Shown: positions 8,893 through 14,431 of the stretch, one piece after another
Layout: the number at the start of each line of letters is the position of its first letter
Position numbering within the stretch: position 1 is the stretch's first letter
Assembly (NCBI GenBank): GCA_029933365.1
Contig: JAOZOH010000072.1
Span: 1 to 14,431 of the forward strand
Direction: 5' to 3'
DNA from: Desulfuromusa sp.
Lineage (GTDB): Bacteria; Desulfobacterota; Desulfuromonadia; Desulfuromonadales; Geopsychrobacteraceae
Length of the DNA: 14,431 bases
The notes under the pieces: generated by a model
The model's database searches: none
Seen by the model: only the letters and a program-made list of their open reading frames with translations
What the model was told of the DNA's origin: nothing
Position numbers and translations under genes: made by a program

Positions 8893-9324
8893 TTAATTCT
8901 GTTTGGAACACTTAGAACAAAGACCATAAAGTTCATGGCGATGTCGTTCAATCTTGAAATTAAACTTGGCTGCAATCTGCTCCTGAAGTTTTTCTATTTT
9001 CGGTTCAGTAAACTCAACAATCAAGCCACAATTGGTACAAACCAGATGGTCGTGATGTTGATTGACATCTAAAGGTTCAAAGCGGGTTTGTCCGTCACCA
9101 AAATTCAGTTCGAGAGCAATTCCACATTCTGCAAACAGTTTCAGCGTACGGTGAACTGTCGCATAACCAATTTTCGGATGATTTTTTCGCAGTTTTAAAT
9201 AGAGATCTTCTGTGGAATAGTGAGATTTTGAACCCAGAAACGTTTCCAATATAACCATCCGCTGGCTGGTATTTTTGAGCCCCTTACGGCGCACATACTC
9301 ATTAAATACAGCAATCTGATCCAT
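8893..9324 (-). CDS. fur: Fur-family ferric uptake regulator
   Basis: Metal-dependent repressor of 143 residues, the normal Fur length. An N-terminal winged helix (KNTSQRMVILETF, then YATVHRTLKLF as the recognition helix) leads to the metal-binding dimer domain with QHHDHLVCTNC (H90, H91, H93, C96, C99) and a C-terminal CSKC (136-139), the four-cysteine structural zinc site. HRHELYGLC gives further His/Glu ligands. Membership of the Fur rather than Zur or PerR branch rests on its position ahead of feoB. The ATG at 9324 follows a strong GGGAGG site; the frame is open to 9459, but that hydrophobic extension overlaps the palindrome and Fur box and is very unlikely to be translated. First gene of the operon fur-feoB-Cys-rich ORF-DtxR. 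Confidence 0.94.
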   Translation of the reverse strand: MDQIAVFNEYVRRKGLKNTSQRMVILETFLGSKSHYSTEDLYLKLRKNHPKIGYATVHRTLKLFAECGIALELNFGDGQTRFEPLDVNQHHDHLVCTNCGLIVEFTEPKIEKLQEQIAAKFNFKIERHRHELYGLCSKCSKQN

Positions 9325-9347
9325 CACACGACCTCCCTGCGGGATAT

Positions 9348-9362
9348 TGAAAATGACAATCA
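9348..9362 (-). promoter_or_regulatory. Fur-box-like 7-1-7 palindrome upstream of fur
   Basis: On the minus strand this reads TGATTGTCATTTTCA, matching 11 of 14 paired positions of the 7-1-7 Fur consensus TGATAAT-N-ATTATCA. It lies 23 bases upstream of the fur start. A weak promoter can be placed just before it: TTGATC (9388-9393), 17 bases, TAGTTT (9365-9370). A protein bound here would block that promoter, consistent with Fur autoregulation and co-repression of feoB. Confidence 0.5.
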
Positions 9363-9434
9363 GAAAACTAAAGGAAGGTGGGAAGAAGATCAAGAAAAAA
9401 GCGGTGAATATTAGCAAAATCCTGAGATGGCTAA

Positions 9435-9543
9435 GCAAAAATTTCGCCCTACAAGACATAGTGATTTTTCAGGAGCGAAGACCTACATACGGTAGGTCGA
9501 AATCCTGAAAAAACACTGTAACGCCGTAGGGTGGACTTTTTGC
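9435..9543. repeat. Nested long imperfect palindrome between ccdA and fur
   Basis: Three nested arm pairs share one centre. Outer arms 9435-9452 and 9526-9543 match at 15 of 18 positions. Middle arms 9461-9474 and 9503-9516 match at 13 of 14. Inner arms 9480-9486 and 9492-9498 are perfect, with loop ATACG. Weaker symmetry (GATGGC against GATAGC) continues outward to about 9426 and 9551, touching the ccdA stop codon. As RNA it would fold into one long hairpin. It could act as a terminator between ccdA and fur, but its size and full symmetry look more like a dispersed palindromic element. Its copy number cannot be seen from one window. Confidence 0.75.
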
Positions 9544-9550
9544 GACGCTA

Positions 9551-10303
9551 TCAACCGAGAGTGGGTGGAAAGATTTGATAGAGAAATCCAGCGATCCGAC
9601 TGAAGAGATCAAAAAACAACAAAACACCCGCAATCATCAGCAGGACTCCGGTCACAAGTTCGACAATGCGAATATGTTTTTTGAAGCGGTCAAAGAATCC
9701 CAGGAAGGAATGAAACAACAGCCCAGAAATAAAAAATGGGAGACCAAGACCTGCTGAATAGCTGGTCAAAAGAACAATACCTTTACCGACGCCACCAGAA
9801 CTGCCAGCAGCAATTGCCAGAATAGCCCCGAGGATCGGTCCGATACAGGGGGTCCAGCCGGCAGCAAAGGCAATCCCTACGAGAAACGTTCCAATAAAAC
9901 CGGTTGGTTTATTGCGCAGTTGAATCCGCTTTTCACCGAGCAACATACCAAAATGGAACAAACCACTCAGGTGGATACCAAACAGAAAAATCATCACCCC
10001 GCCGAACTTCTGGATAATTCCCAAACCATCATGTAGGTACGTCTGGAATGAAGCAGAAGCCAAACCGGCCAAGCCACCTAAGGTGATAAATACCGCTGAA
10101 AATCCAGCAATAAAAACCAGGGAATGAAAAACAACGGTCAAACGTACTTGATTACTGGCATCAGCCTGTTTTAACTCCGCAAAAGAGAGTCCTGAAATAT
10201 AAGTCAAATAGGATGGAATCAGCGGCAGCACACAAGGGGAAAAATAAGAGAGTAGTCCTGCTGAAAATGCAATCCAGATTGTGACATCAGTACCAATGTC
10301 CAT
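9551..10303 (-). CDS. ccdA: CcdA-type thiol-disulfide electron carrier (DsbD family)
   Basis: Six-helix inner-membrane protein of 250 residues that carries reducing equivalents from cytoplasmic thioredoxin to periplasmic thioredoxin-like proteins, mainly for cytochrome c maturation. The two family signatures are present: SPCVLPLIPSYL (Cys 24) and GWTPCIGPILGA (Cys 153), the redox-active pair. Length and topology fit CcdA rather than full DsbD. ATG follows a GAGGT site. It lies 18 bases downstream of the TlpA/ResA-like gene, its likely substrate, and its stop codon touches the long palindrome. Confidence 0.95.
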   Translation of the reverse strand: MDIGTDVTIWIAFSAGLLSYFSPCVLPLIPSYLTYISGLSFAELKQADASNQVRLTVVFHSLVFIAGFSAVFITLGGLAGLASASFQTYLHDGLGIIQKFGGVMIFLFGIHLSGLFHFGMLLGEKRIQLRNKPTGFIGTFLVGIAFAAGWTPCIGPILGAILAIAAGSSGGVGKGIVLLTSYSAGLGLPFFISGLLFHSFLGFFDRFKKHIRIVELVTGVLLMIAGVLLFFDLFSRIAGFLYQIFPPTLG

Positions 10304-10321
10304 AGTGACCTCAGTAGACCC

Positions 10322-10858
10322 TTAACCGTTGAGTAAAAAATTAATAAGCTTGAAAGTTTGACCGGAGAGCCAATCACGACCACCGATGATTTTTTCCACC
10401 ACGACACCATTGCGGTCAATAATAAAACTTTCTGGGAAACGGAAAACACCATAAACATTTTGTGCAACGCTGTCTTTATCAAGAACAATTGGAAAAGTAT
10501 ATGGCGTTCTTTGCAAAAATTTATTCACCGCCTGTTTCCCATTTTCATCAACATTGACTGCCAGCATGACTAAACCCTTATCTTTAAAGTCCCGGAAAAG
10601 TTTCTCCATCGAAGGCATCTCTTCCCGACAGGGTGGACACCAGGTGGCCCAGAAATTGAGGACGACTACTTTGCCACGAAATTGGGATAAACAGACTTGC
10701 TCCCCCTGCATATTGGTCAAAGTAAAATCGGGGGCTATATTTCCAACTAAACCACCCTGAGAAACCTGCTGTTCTGTCGTTGAATTATCGCAACCATTCA
10801 ACAGCAAGACTGTAAGAAGAATTACAATCCCGAATATAATTATTCTAAATTGATTCAT
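10322..10858 (-). CDS. TlpA/ResA-like thioredoxin-fold lipoprotein
   Basis: Membrane-anchored, extracytoplasmic thiol-disulfide reductase of 178 residues. Seen: an N-terminal hydrophobic stretch with lipobox LLNGC (Cys 23), then a redoxin domain with APDFTLTNMQGEQV, the active site WCPPC (Cys 74 and 77) and the cis-proline segment RFPESF. This is the ResA/TlpA/CcmG group, used to reduce apocytochrome c haem-site cysteines or other secreted thiols. The adjacent ccdA, 18 bases downstream, would keep it reduced. ATG has AAGGG six bases ahead. No cytochrome biogenesis genes lie in the window, so the exact client is unknown. Confidence 0.93.
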   Translation of the reverse strand: MNQFRIIIFGIVILLTVLLLNGCDNSTTEQQVSQGGLVGNIAPDFTLTNMQGEQVCLSQFRGKVVVLNFWATWCPPCREEMPSMEKLFRDFKDKGLVMLAVNVDENGKQAVNKFLQRTPYTFPIVLDKDSVAQNVYGVFRFPESFIIDRNGVVVEKIIGGRDWLSGQTFKLINFLLNG

Positions 10859-10896
10859 TTCTGGCCCTTATTGGAGTCAATTATTTAGTTTCACCC

Positions 10897-10925
10897 ATTG
10901 CAGATTACGTAACAAGACCGATCAA
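10897..10925 (-). promoter_or_regulatory. Candidate sigma-70 promoter for the TlpA-like/ccdA operon
   Basis: On the minus strand TTGATC (10920-10925), a 17-base spacer, then TGCAAT (10897-10902). Each hexamer matches four of six consensus bases. Transcription would begin near 10890, leaving a leader of about 30 bases before the start at 10858. Position and spacing fit; the hexamers alone are weak. Confidence 0.35.
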
Positions 10926-11048
10926 CAGCAGAGGTCGATAGCAAATCAGGTCCTAAGCAGTGTGGATACTATACTTTTCTATCCGGTAGAGTAAAGTGTG
11001 TCGGGGAATTTGTAGAAAAGCTGCACCAAATACTAGCTAATTAAGCAC
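10911..11048 (+). promoter_or_regulatory. Possible structured leader or small RNA upstream of the AEC transporter
   Basis: No ORF of note lies in the 285 bases between the divergent genes. On the plus strand there is a GACC/GGTC stem (10916-10919, 10933-10936), then GCAAA (10941-10945), CCTAAG (10952-10957) and GGATA (10964-10968). Another hairpin pairs ACTTTTCTA with TAGA-GT-AAAGT (10973-10997). Because a plus-strand terminator follows, some plus transcript must start in this gap. It could be an attenuated leader or a small RNA. The order of short blocks loosely recalls c-di-GMP-I (GEMM) riboswitches, but the GNRA loop and the 3' conserved block are not found. Confidence 0.25.
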
Positions 11049-11085
11049 AAAAGAGATGTCTTTAAAATGAGGTCATCTCTTTTTT
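11049..11085 (+). terminator. Plus-strand intrinsic terminator in the AEC leader
   Basis: A ten-pair stem AAAAGAGATG (11049-11058) with CATCTCTTTT (11074-11083) encloses a 15-base loop and runs into TTTTTTC. The T-run follows the hairpin only on the plus strand, yet the genes upstream are on the minus strand. It therefore stops a short plus-strand transcript (small RNA or leader) starting in 10860-11048, about 58 bases before the AEC start codon. Confidence 0.65.
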
Positions 11086-11143
11086 CTATTGGATAGACAG
11101 TCAATTTTATCTAAGCTATGCTGCATCGCCCGAGGGAGAAACT

Positions 11144-12088
11144 ATGCAGCTGTTTAACGAAACAATCACCATTGTTCTGCCAATTTTTTTAGTCATCGGT
11201 CTGGGGACTTTACTCAAACAGTTCAACCTTGTTGATGAACCCTTCCTACGTCAGACCAATCGGCTCGTATACGTGGTTTTTCTCCCCTTATTACTTTTCT
11301 ATAAAATTGGTACGGCAGATTTCTCCCATTTTTTCAACGGATCTCTGGTGATTGGTTCCTCCCTGGTTATCGTACTGGGGTTTTTCCTGACTTACCTCTA
11401 TAGCGGATGGCGTCAATATCCCGCATCTCTTCGTGGTAGCTTTTGCCAGGGGTCATTCCGTGGCAACCTCGCATATATCGGACTGGCAATTTGTCTGAAT
11501 GCCTACGGAGAGGATGGATTGACCAAGGCTGGTATTCTGATGGGTTTTCTGGTTCCAGTTTTAAACCTGTTTGCCATTCTCGCCCTTCTTCTGCCACACC
11601 ACGGTAAAGATAAAGAAAAAACTCCCAGTTTAATCATACAAACGCTCTTAAACCCGCTGATTATCGCTTCCTTTCTTGGTATTATCTGGAGCTACTGGAG
11701 CCTGCCCATCCCACTAATCATCGACCATTCACTCAAAATAACCACCGGCTTAACCTTGCCTCTGGCACTTCTGGCTATTGGTGGGGGCTTCTCTTTTGCA
11801 CAACTTAAAGGCGATTTGATCCACGCTGGTTTAGCCAGTTCAGTTAAACTTGTGCTGCTACCGCTACTGGCATTGCTTCTGCTAGTTCCTCTGGGGGTCG
11901 TCGGTTCAGACCTGGGTATAGGAATTTTAATGGCGGGAACACCAGCGGCAACAGCAACTTATATTATGGCTCAGCAAATGAGAGGCGATGCCGAGCTGGC
12001 AGGATCTATTGTCATGCTTTCAACCCTTGCATCCGCCTTCAGTTACACAGTCCTGCTGTTAATATTCAAGGGTACGGGACTATTATAA
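11144..12088 (+). CDS. AEC-family (auxin efflux carrier-like) membrane transporter
   Basis: Polytopic inner-membrane protein of 314 residues with about ten hydrophobic segments across its length, in two similar halves of about five. The start (ETITIVLPIFLVIGLGTLL) and the second-half segments TTGLTLPLALLAIGGGFSF and GTPAATATYIMAQQM are characteristic of the Mem_trans/AEC permeases. Bacterial members move small organic anions such as malate or malonate; the substrate here is unknown. ATG follows a strong GAGGGAG site. Fifteen bases separate it from the downstream methyltransferase gene, so the two are likely co-transcribed. Confidence 0.9.
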   Translation: MQLFNETITIVLPIFLVIGLGTLLKQFNLVDEPFLRQTNRLVYVVFLPLLLFYKIGTADFSHFFNGSLVIGSSLVIVLGFFLTYLYSGWRQYPASLRGSFCQGSFRGNLAYIGLAICLNAYGEDGLTKAGILMGFLVPVLNLFAILALLLPHHGKDKEKTPSLIIQTLLNPLIIASFLGIIWSYWSLPIPLIIDHSLKITTGLTLPLALLAIGGGFSFAQLKGDLIHAGLASSVKLVLLPLLALLLLVPLGVVGSDLGIGILMAGTPAATATYIMAQQMRGDAELAGSIVMLSTLASAFSYTVLLLIFKGTGLL

Positions 12089-12103
12089 ATTTTGGAATAA
12101 ATT

Positions 12104-12697
12104 ATGAGAGAAGACTATCAATCATTTGATATAGGCAATCAATTTACAATCTCGCCACCGGATATTTCACCGACCGAAAACAATCGCATCCAACTGATCA
12201 TGGAACGGGGTGCGTTTGGGTCTGGTGAACATGAAACAACCCGGAGCTGTATAGAGATATTAGAAACTCTTCCAATAGCTGAAAATCAAAAAATACTTGA
12301 TCTTGGCAGTGGCACAGGGATTTTGACAATTGCAGAACTGTTATTAAATTCAGGGCATGCCTGGTGTGTCGATATTGAGGCTGCGGCGGTCAAAAGTGGG
12401 CAAAGGAACTGCCAACTTAATCATGTTGATGGTGATATCACTCACGTGTGTGGGACACTTGATCAGCTTGGGGAGACAGGCTTCAACCTGATTCTAGCCA
12501 ATATCTATGGTGATATTCTGTTGGATGTCGCAGAAAACTTGGTAAGCAAAGCTGCTCCGCAGGCACTCTTGCTGCTTTCTGGAATTCTTTGGGAATATAA
12601 TTTCGATGTGCGGCAAAAATACCAAAAGCTCGGCTGCAAACTGATCAAAAATTCCTTACTGGATGAGTTCAGTACGGTATTATTGCAAAAGAACTAG
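12104..12697 (+). CDS. PrmA-like SAM-dependent methyltransferase, catalytic domain only
   Basis: Class I methyltransferase of 197 residues. The AFGSGEHETTRSC block (37-49) is the PrmA signature (consensus AFGTGxHxTT), followed by the SAM-binding motif ILDLGSGTGIL (64-74), the acidic VDIE (89-92) and ANIYGDIL (132-139), the counterpart of PrmA ANIL. Ribosomal protein L11 methyltransferases are usually about 290 residues because of an N-terminal L11-binding domain; only about 30 residues precede the signature here. It may be a PrmA paralogue with another substrate. A GGAA stretch lies ahead of the ATG as a weak ribosome site. It is the second gene after the AEC transporter and converges with the GAF-GGDEF gene, 32 bases away, with no clear terminator between. 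Confidence 0.85.
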   Translation: MREDYQSFDIGNQFTISPPDISPTENNRIQLIMERGAFGSGEHETTRSCIEILETLPIAENQKILDLGSGTGILTIAELLLNSGHAWCVDIEAAAVKSGQRNCQLNHVDGDITHVCGTLDQLGETGFNLILANIYGDILLDVAENLVSKAAPQALLLLSGILWEYNFDVRQKYQKLGCKLIKNSLLDEFSTVLLQKN

Positions 12698-12729
12698 CAG
12701 CCTGGGAAGACCATCTCATCAACAAGCTA

Positions 12730-14334
12730 CTAAGCAATATCGTGCCAACATACCGATCGATTACGACCATTTTCTTTGGCACTATAAAGTGCCTGATCCG
12801 CATAATTGAATAATTTTTCCTGACTCTCTGAATCTTGTGGAAACGCCGCCACGCCCAATGAAATTGTCACAGGGACACCCTTCCCCTGAGAAGACAATAT
12901 GAGCTTTTCTACCTTGGTCCGCAATCGTTCGGCCACATCCAAAGCTCCGGACAAACCCGTATCCTCCAGCAAAATTGCAAACTCCTCCCCGCCGATTCTG
13001 GCAGCTAAGTCTCCCGTTCTGACCACCTCATTCAACTGACTGGCAACCTGCTGAATAACCTGATCCCCAAAAGGATGACCATAAACATCATTGACCCGCT
13101 TAAAGAGATCGATGTCACAAATGATCAGGCTGAACGATCCCGCCCGGCGCAGAGCACGCTCATACATTGCAGTAAATCCACGTTGAAAGGCGCGGCGATT
13201 GGCAATCCCGGTGAGTGGATCAGTTATTGCCATCTGTTGAATCTGCTCGTGTGAATGTGCCAGATCAATCTTGATTGCAACCTGCGCAGCAATCATCTCT
13301 ATCATGTCGCGGCAATTCCGGTTCAGCAGATCTTTGCTTTGTGCGGCAATAATCAATACACCGGTGATCGGTCTATCTTCCTCAAGTAAAGGGACGACCA
13401 GAACCGAGTTAAATGTATCAAACAGCTTCAATCCATTGATAACCGGTGCACGTCCCGCATAAGAAGATATATCTGGCAAAGTTCTCCGGTACTTAACCAC
13501 CTGGCCAACCAATGAATCATCTAACACAAATTTATGGTGCAAAATCGGCTCTGAACAATCCTCAGAAATATAGCAAGGCTCATGATACTGATTCTGGATC
13601 AAACTGATCGCAAACAGATCAAAATTAACTATCAAACCAAGAGCTTGGTTCGCAGCGATATAAACTGATTTTATATCCAGAGCTGAATTTAATGCCCGTA
13701 ATCCATCAAATACCAACTGTAGGGTTTGTCGTTCCACATCGGCAAAAATCAGGTCGCGAGAAAATAATAAATAACCCCTTATCTGCTCTGCACTGGCAGC
13801 AATTAAGGTCCGATCTATCGGTGACCAATCATCTGGACTGGCACGATCAACACATAAAATACCAAAGTTACCGGTTTTGCGTTGGTCAACCTCACCACAG
13901 GACAAACTTTGGGCAAAGAAACTTCCAACAGAAACATTATCGGAGCAATAAGGAATTGTAGGAGAATTTGTGTGGTAGGGAGCTAACGCGATTTCGCTGC
14001 GATCCTTCAACAGACCAACGACTCCAGAACCAACAGGAAAGGTTCCGACAACTAAATTATCATATTGGCTGGAGAACGCGTAGGTTGTTAACTGTTCAAT
14101 CGACGGACCGGACCAGTAAAGCACGACAGATGTTGCATCAAGTGAGAGTCGCAGTATCTTCAATTGATTCTCAACATTGGCTCTAAATTGATGAACCACG
14201 TGCAATCGATCAGCAGAGATCAGTTCACTATCTTTTTCCAAAGAGAATGGTAAAACCTCAACAGAACTCATATCTGCAGATTGGCTGGAACTTTGTTGCC
14301 TTTGCCCGACGCGTTTGGAAAACCAGTTGGCCAT
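12730..14334 (-). CDS. Soluble GAF-GAF-GGDEF diguanylate cyclase
   Basis: Cytoplasmic protein of 534 residues with no membrane segment. Two GAF-like sensor domains (about 40-195 and 205-360) lead by a short helical linker into a GGDEF domain (about 370-530). The active site reads GGEEF (448-452), a functional variant, and the inhibitory RxxD (R439, D442) lies five residues before it. TDPLTGIANRRAF and CDIDLFKRVNDVYGH are standard for active cyclases. Its GGDEF domain is clearly distant from the two near-identical ones at the other end of the window. ATG has GAG a few bases ahead. A strong terminator hairpin ends only about 15 bases upstream, leaving no room for an ordinary promoter between. 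Confidence 0.94.
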   Translation of the reverse strand: MANWFSKRVGQRQQSSSQSADMSSVEVLPFSLEKDSELISADRLHVVHQFRANVENQLKILRLSLDATSVVLYWSGPSIEQLTTYAFSSQYDNLVVGTFPVGSGVVGLLKDRSEIALAPYHTNSPTIPYCSDNVSVGSFFAQSLSCGEVDQRKTGNFGILCVDRASPDDWSPIDRTLIAASAEQIRGYLLFSRDLIFADVERQTLQLVFDGLRALNSALDIKSVYIAANQALGLIVNFDLFAISLIQNQYHEPCYISEDCSEPILHHKFVLDDSLVGQVVKYRRTLPDISSYAGRAPVINGLKLFDTFNSVLVVPLLEEDRPITGVLIIAAQSKDLLNRNCRDMIEMIAAQVAIKIDLAHSHEQIQQMAITDPLTGIANRRAFQRGFTAMYERALRRAGSFSLIICDIDLFKRVNDVYGHPFGDQVIQQVASQLNEVVRTGDLAARIGGEEFAILLEDTGLSGALDVAERLRTKVEKLILSSQGKGVPVTISLGVAAFPQDSESQEKLFNYADQALYSAKENGRNRSVCWHDIA

Positions 14335-14348
14335 ATCTCAACTTTCAA

Positions 14349-14382
14349 TAAAAAAAGGGCGGATCAAAAAGATCCACCCTTT
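14349..14382 (-). terminator. Strong minus-strand terminator directly before the GAF-GGDEF gene
   Basis: On the minus strand the stem AAAGGGTGGATC (14371-14382) pairs with GATCCGCCCTTT (14354-14365), one mismatch in twelve, loop TTTTT, and runs into a seven-T tract (14350-14356). It would end a gene entering from beyond the right edge; two short frames there end in stops at 14402-14404 and 14412-14414, and I cannot tell which is coding. Because the next ATG is at 14334, it could also serve as an attenuator in the leader of the GAF-GGDEF gene. Confidence 0.8.
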
Positions 14383-14431
14383 ATAACAAATTATCGAAAG
14401 CTTAAACCAGACTATTTATGCCCCGGTTGAA

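Noticed and set aside
8861..8911. Extension of FeoB to a GTG inside fur
   Set aside because: The residues are unlike any FeoB start and the ATG at 8860 gives the normal distance to the P-loop.
9325..9459. N-terminal extension of Fur to 9459
   Set aside because: The strong GGGAGG site is at the ATG of 9324, and the extension is a hydrophobic translation of the promoter, Fur box and palindrome region.
10891..10906. Sigma-54-like promoter around TTTCACCCATTGCA
   Set aside because: The GG of the -24 element is missing and the spacing to TTGCA is too short.
14402..14431. 3' end of a gene entering from the right edge
   Set aside because: The terminator implies such a gene, but two frames (stops at 14402-14404 and 14412-14414) are equally possible in the few bases visible.

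Overview
The window looks like chromosomal DNA from a moderately low-GC deltaproteobacterium, most likely of the Desulfuromonadales (Geobacter, Desulfuromonas, Pelobacter group). That placement is an inference. It rests on the density of multi-domain c-di-GMP proteins, a Fur/FeoB/DtxR iron cluster and the style of the proteins; no rRNA or marker gene is present. No transposase, phage gene, CRISPR array, tRNA or rRNA was seen.

Layout. (1) Bases 59-5791, all on the minus strand, form a likely signalling operon, read from high to low coordinates. It holds a lipoprotein-type solute-binding protein, then (3 bases later) a membrane sensor with PAS domains, GGDEF and EAL, then (66 bases later) a membrane PAS-GGDEF protein. 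The last two share a nearly duplicated GGDEF module. There is no ABC permease or ATPase, so the binding protein may deliver a ligand signal to the c-di-GMP sensor. (2) Bases 6063-9324, minus strand, form an iron operon: Fur, FeoB, an unlisted 59-residue cysteine-rich protein, and a DtxR-type regulator ending in a FeoA-like domain. A Fur-box-like palindrome lies just upstream of fur and a strong hairpin ends the operon. (3) A nested inverted repeat of about 110-125 bases fills the gap between fur and the next operon. (4) Bases 9551-10858, minus strand, carry a thiol-redox pair: a TlpA/ResA-like lipoprotein thioredoxin and CcdA, which would supply it with electrons. (5) A 285-base divergent gap carries a plus-strand intrinsic terminator and possible structured RNA. 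(6) Bases 11144-12697, plus strand, carry an AEC-family transporter and a PrmA-like methyltransferase lacking the L11-binding domain. (7) Bases 12730-14334, minus strand, encode a soluble GAF-GAF-GGDEF protein. A strong minus-strand terminator sits only about 15 bases before its start codon.

The recurring themes are c-di-GMP signalling (three GGDEF proteins, all with an apparently intact product-inhibition RxxD site), ferrous iron uptake under double metalloregulation, and extracytoplasmic thiol redox chemistry. The most unusual points are the binding-protein/GGDEF-EAL operon, the duplicated GGDEF module cut at the EAL linker, the overlooked cysteine-rich Feo-linked protein, and the two terminators that sit in gene leaders.
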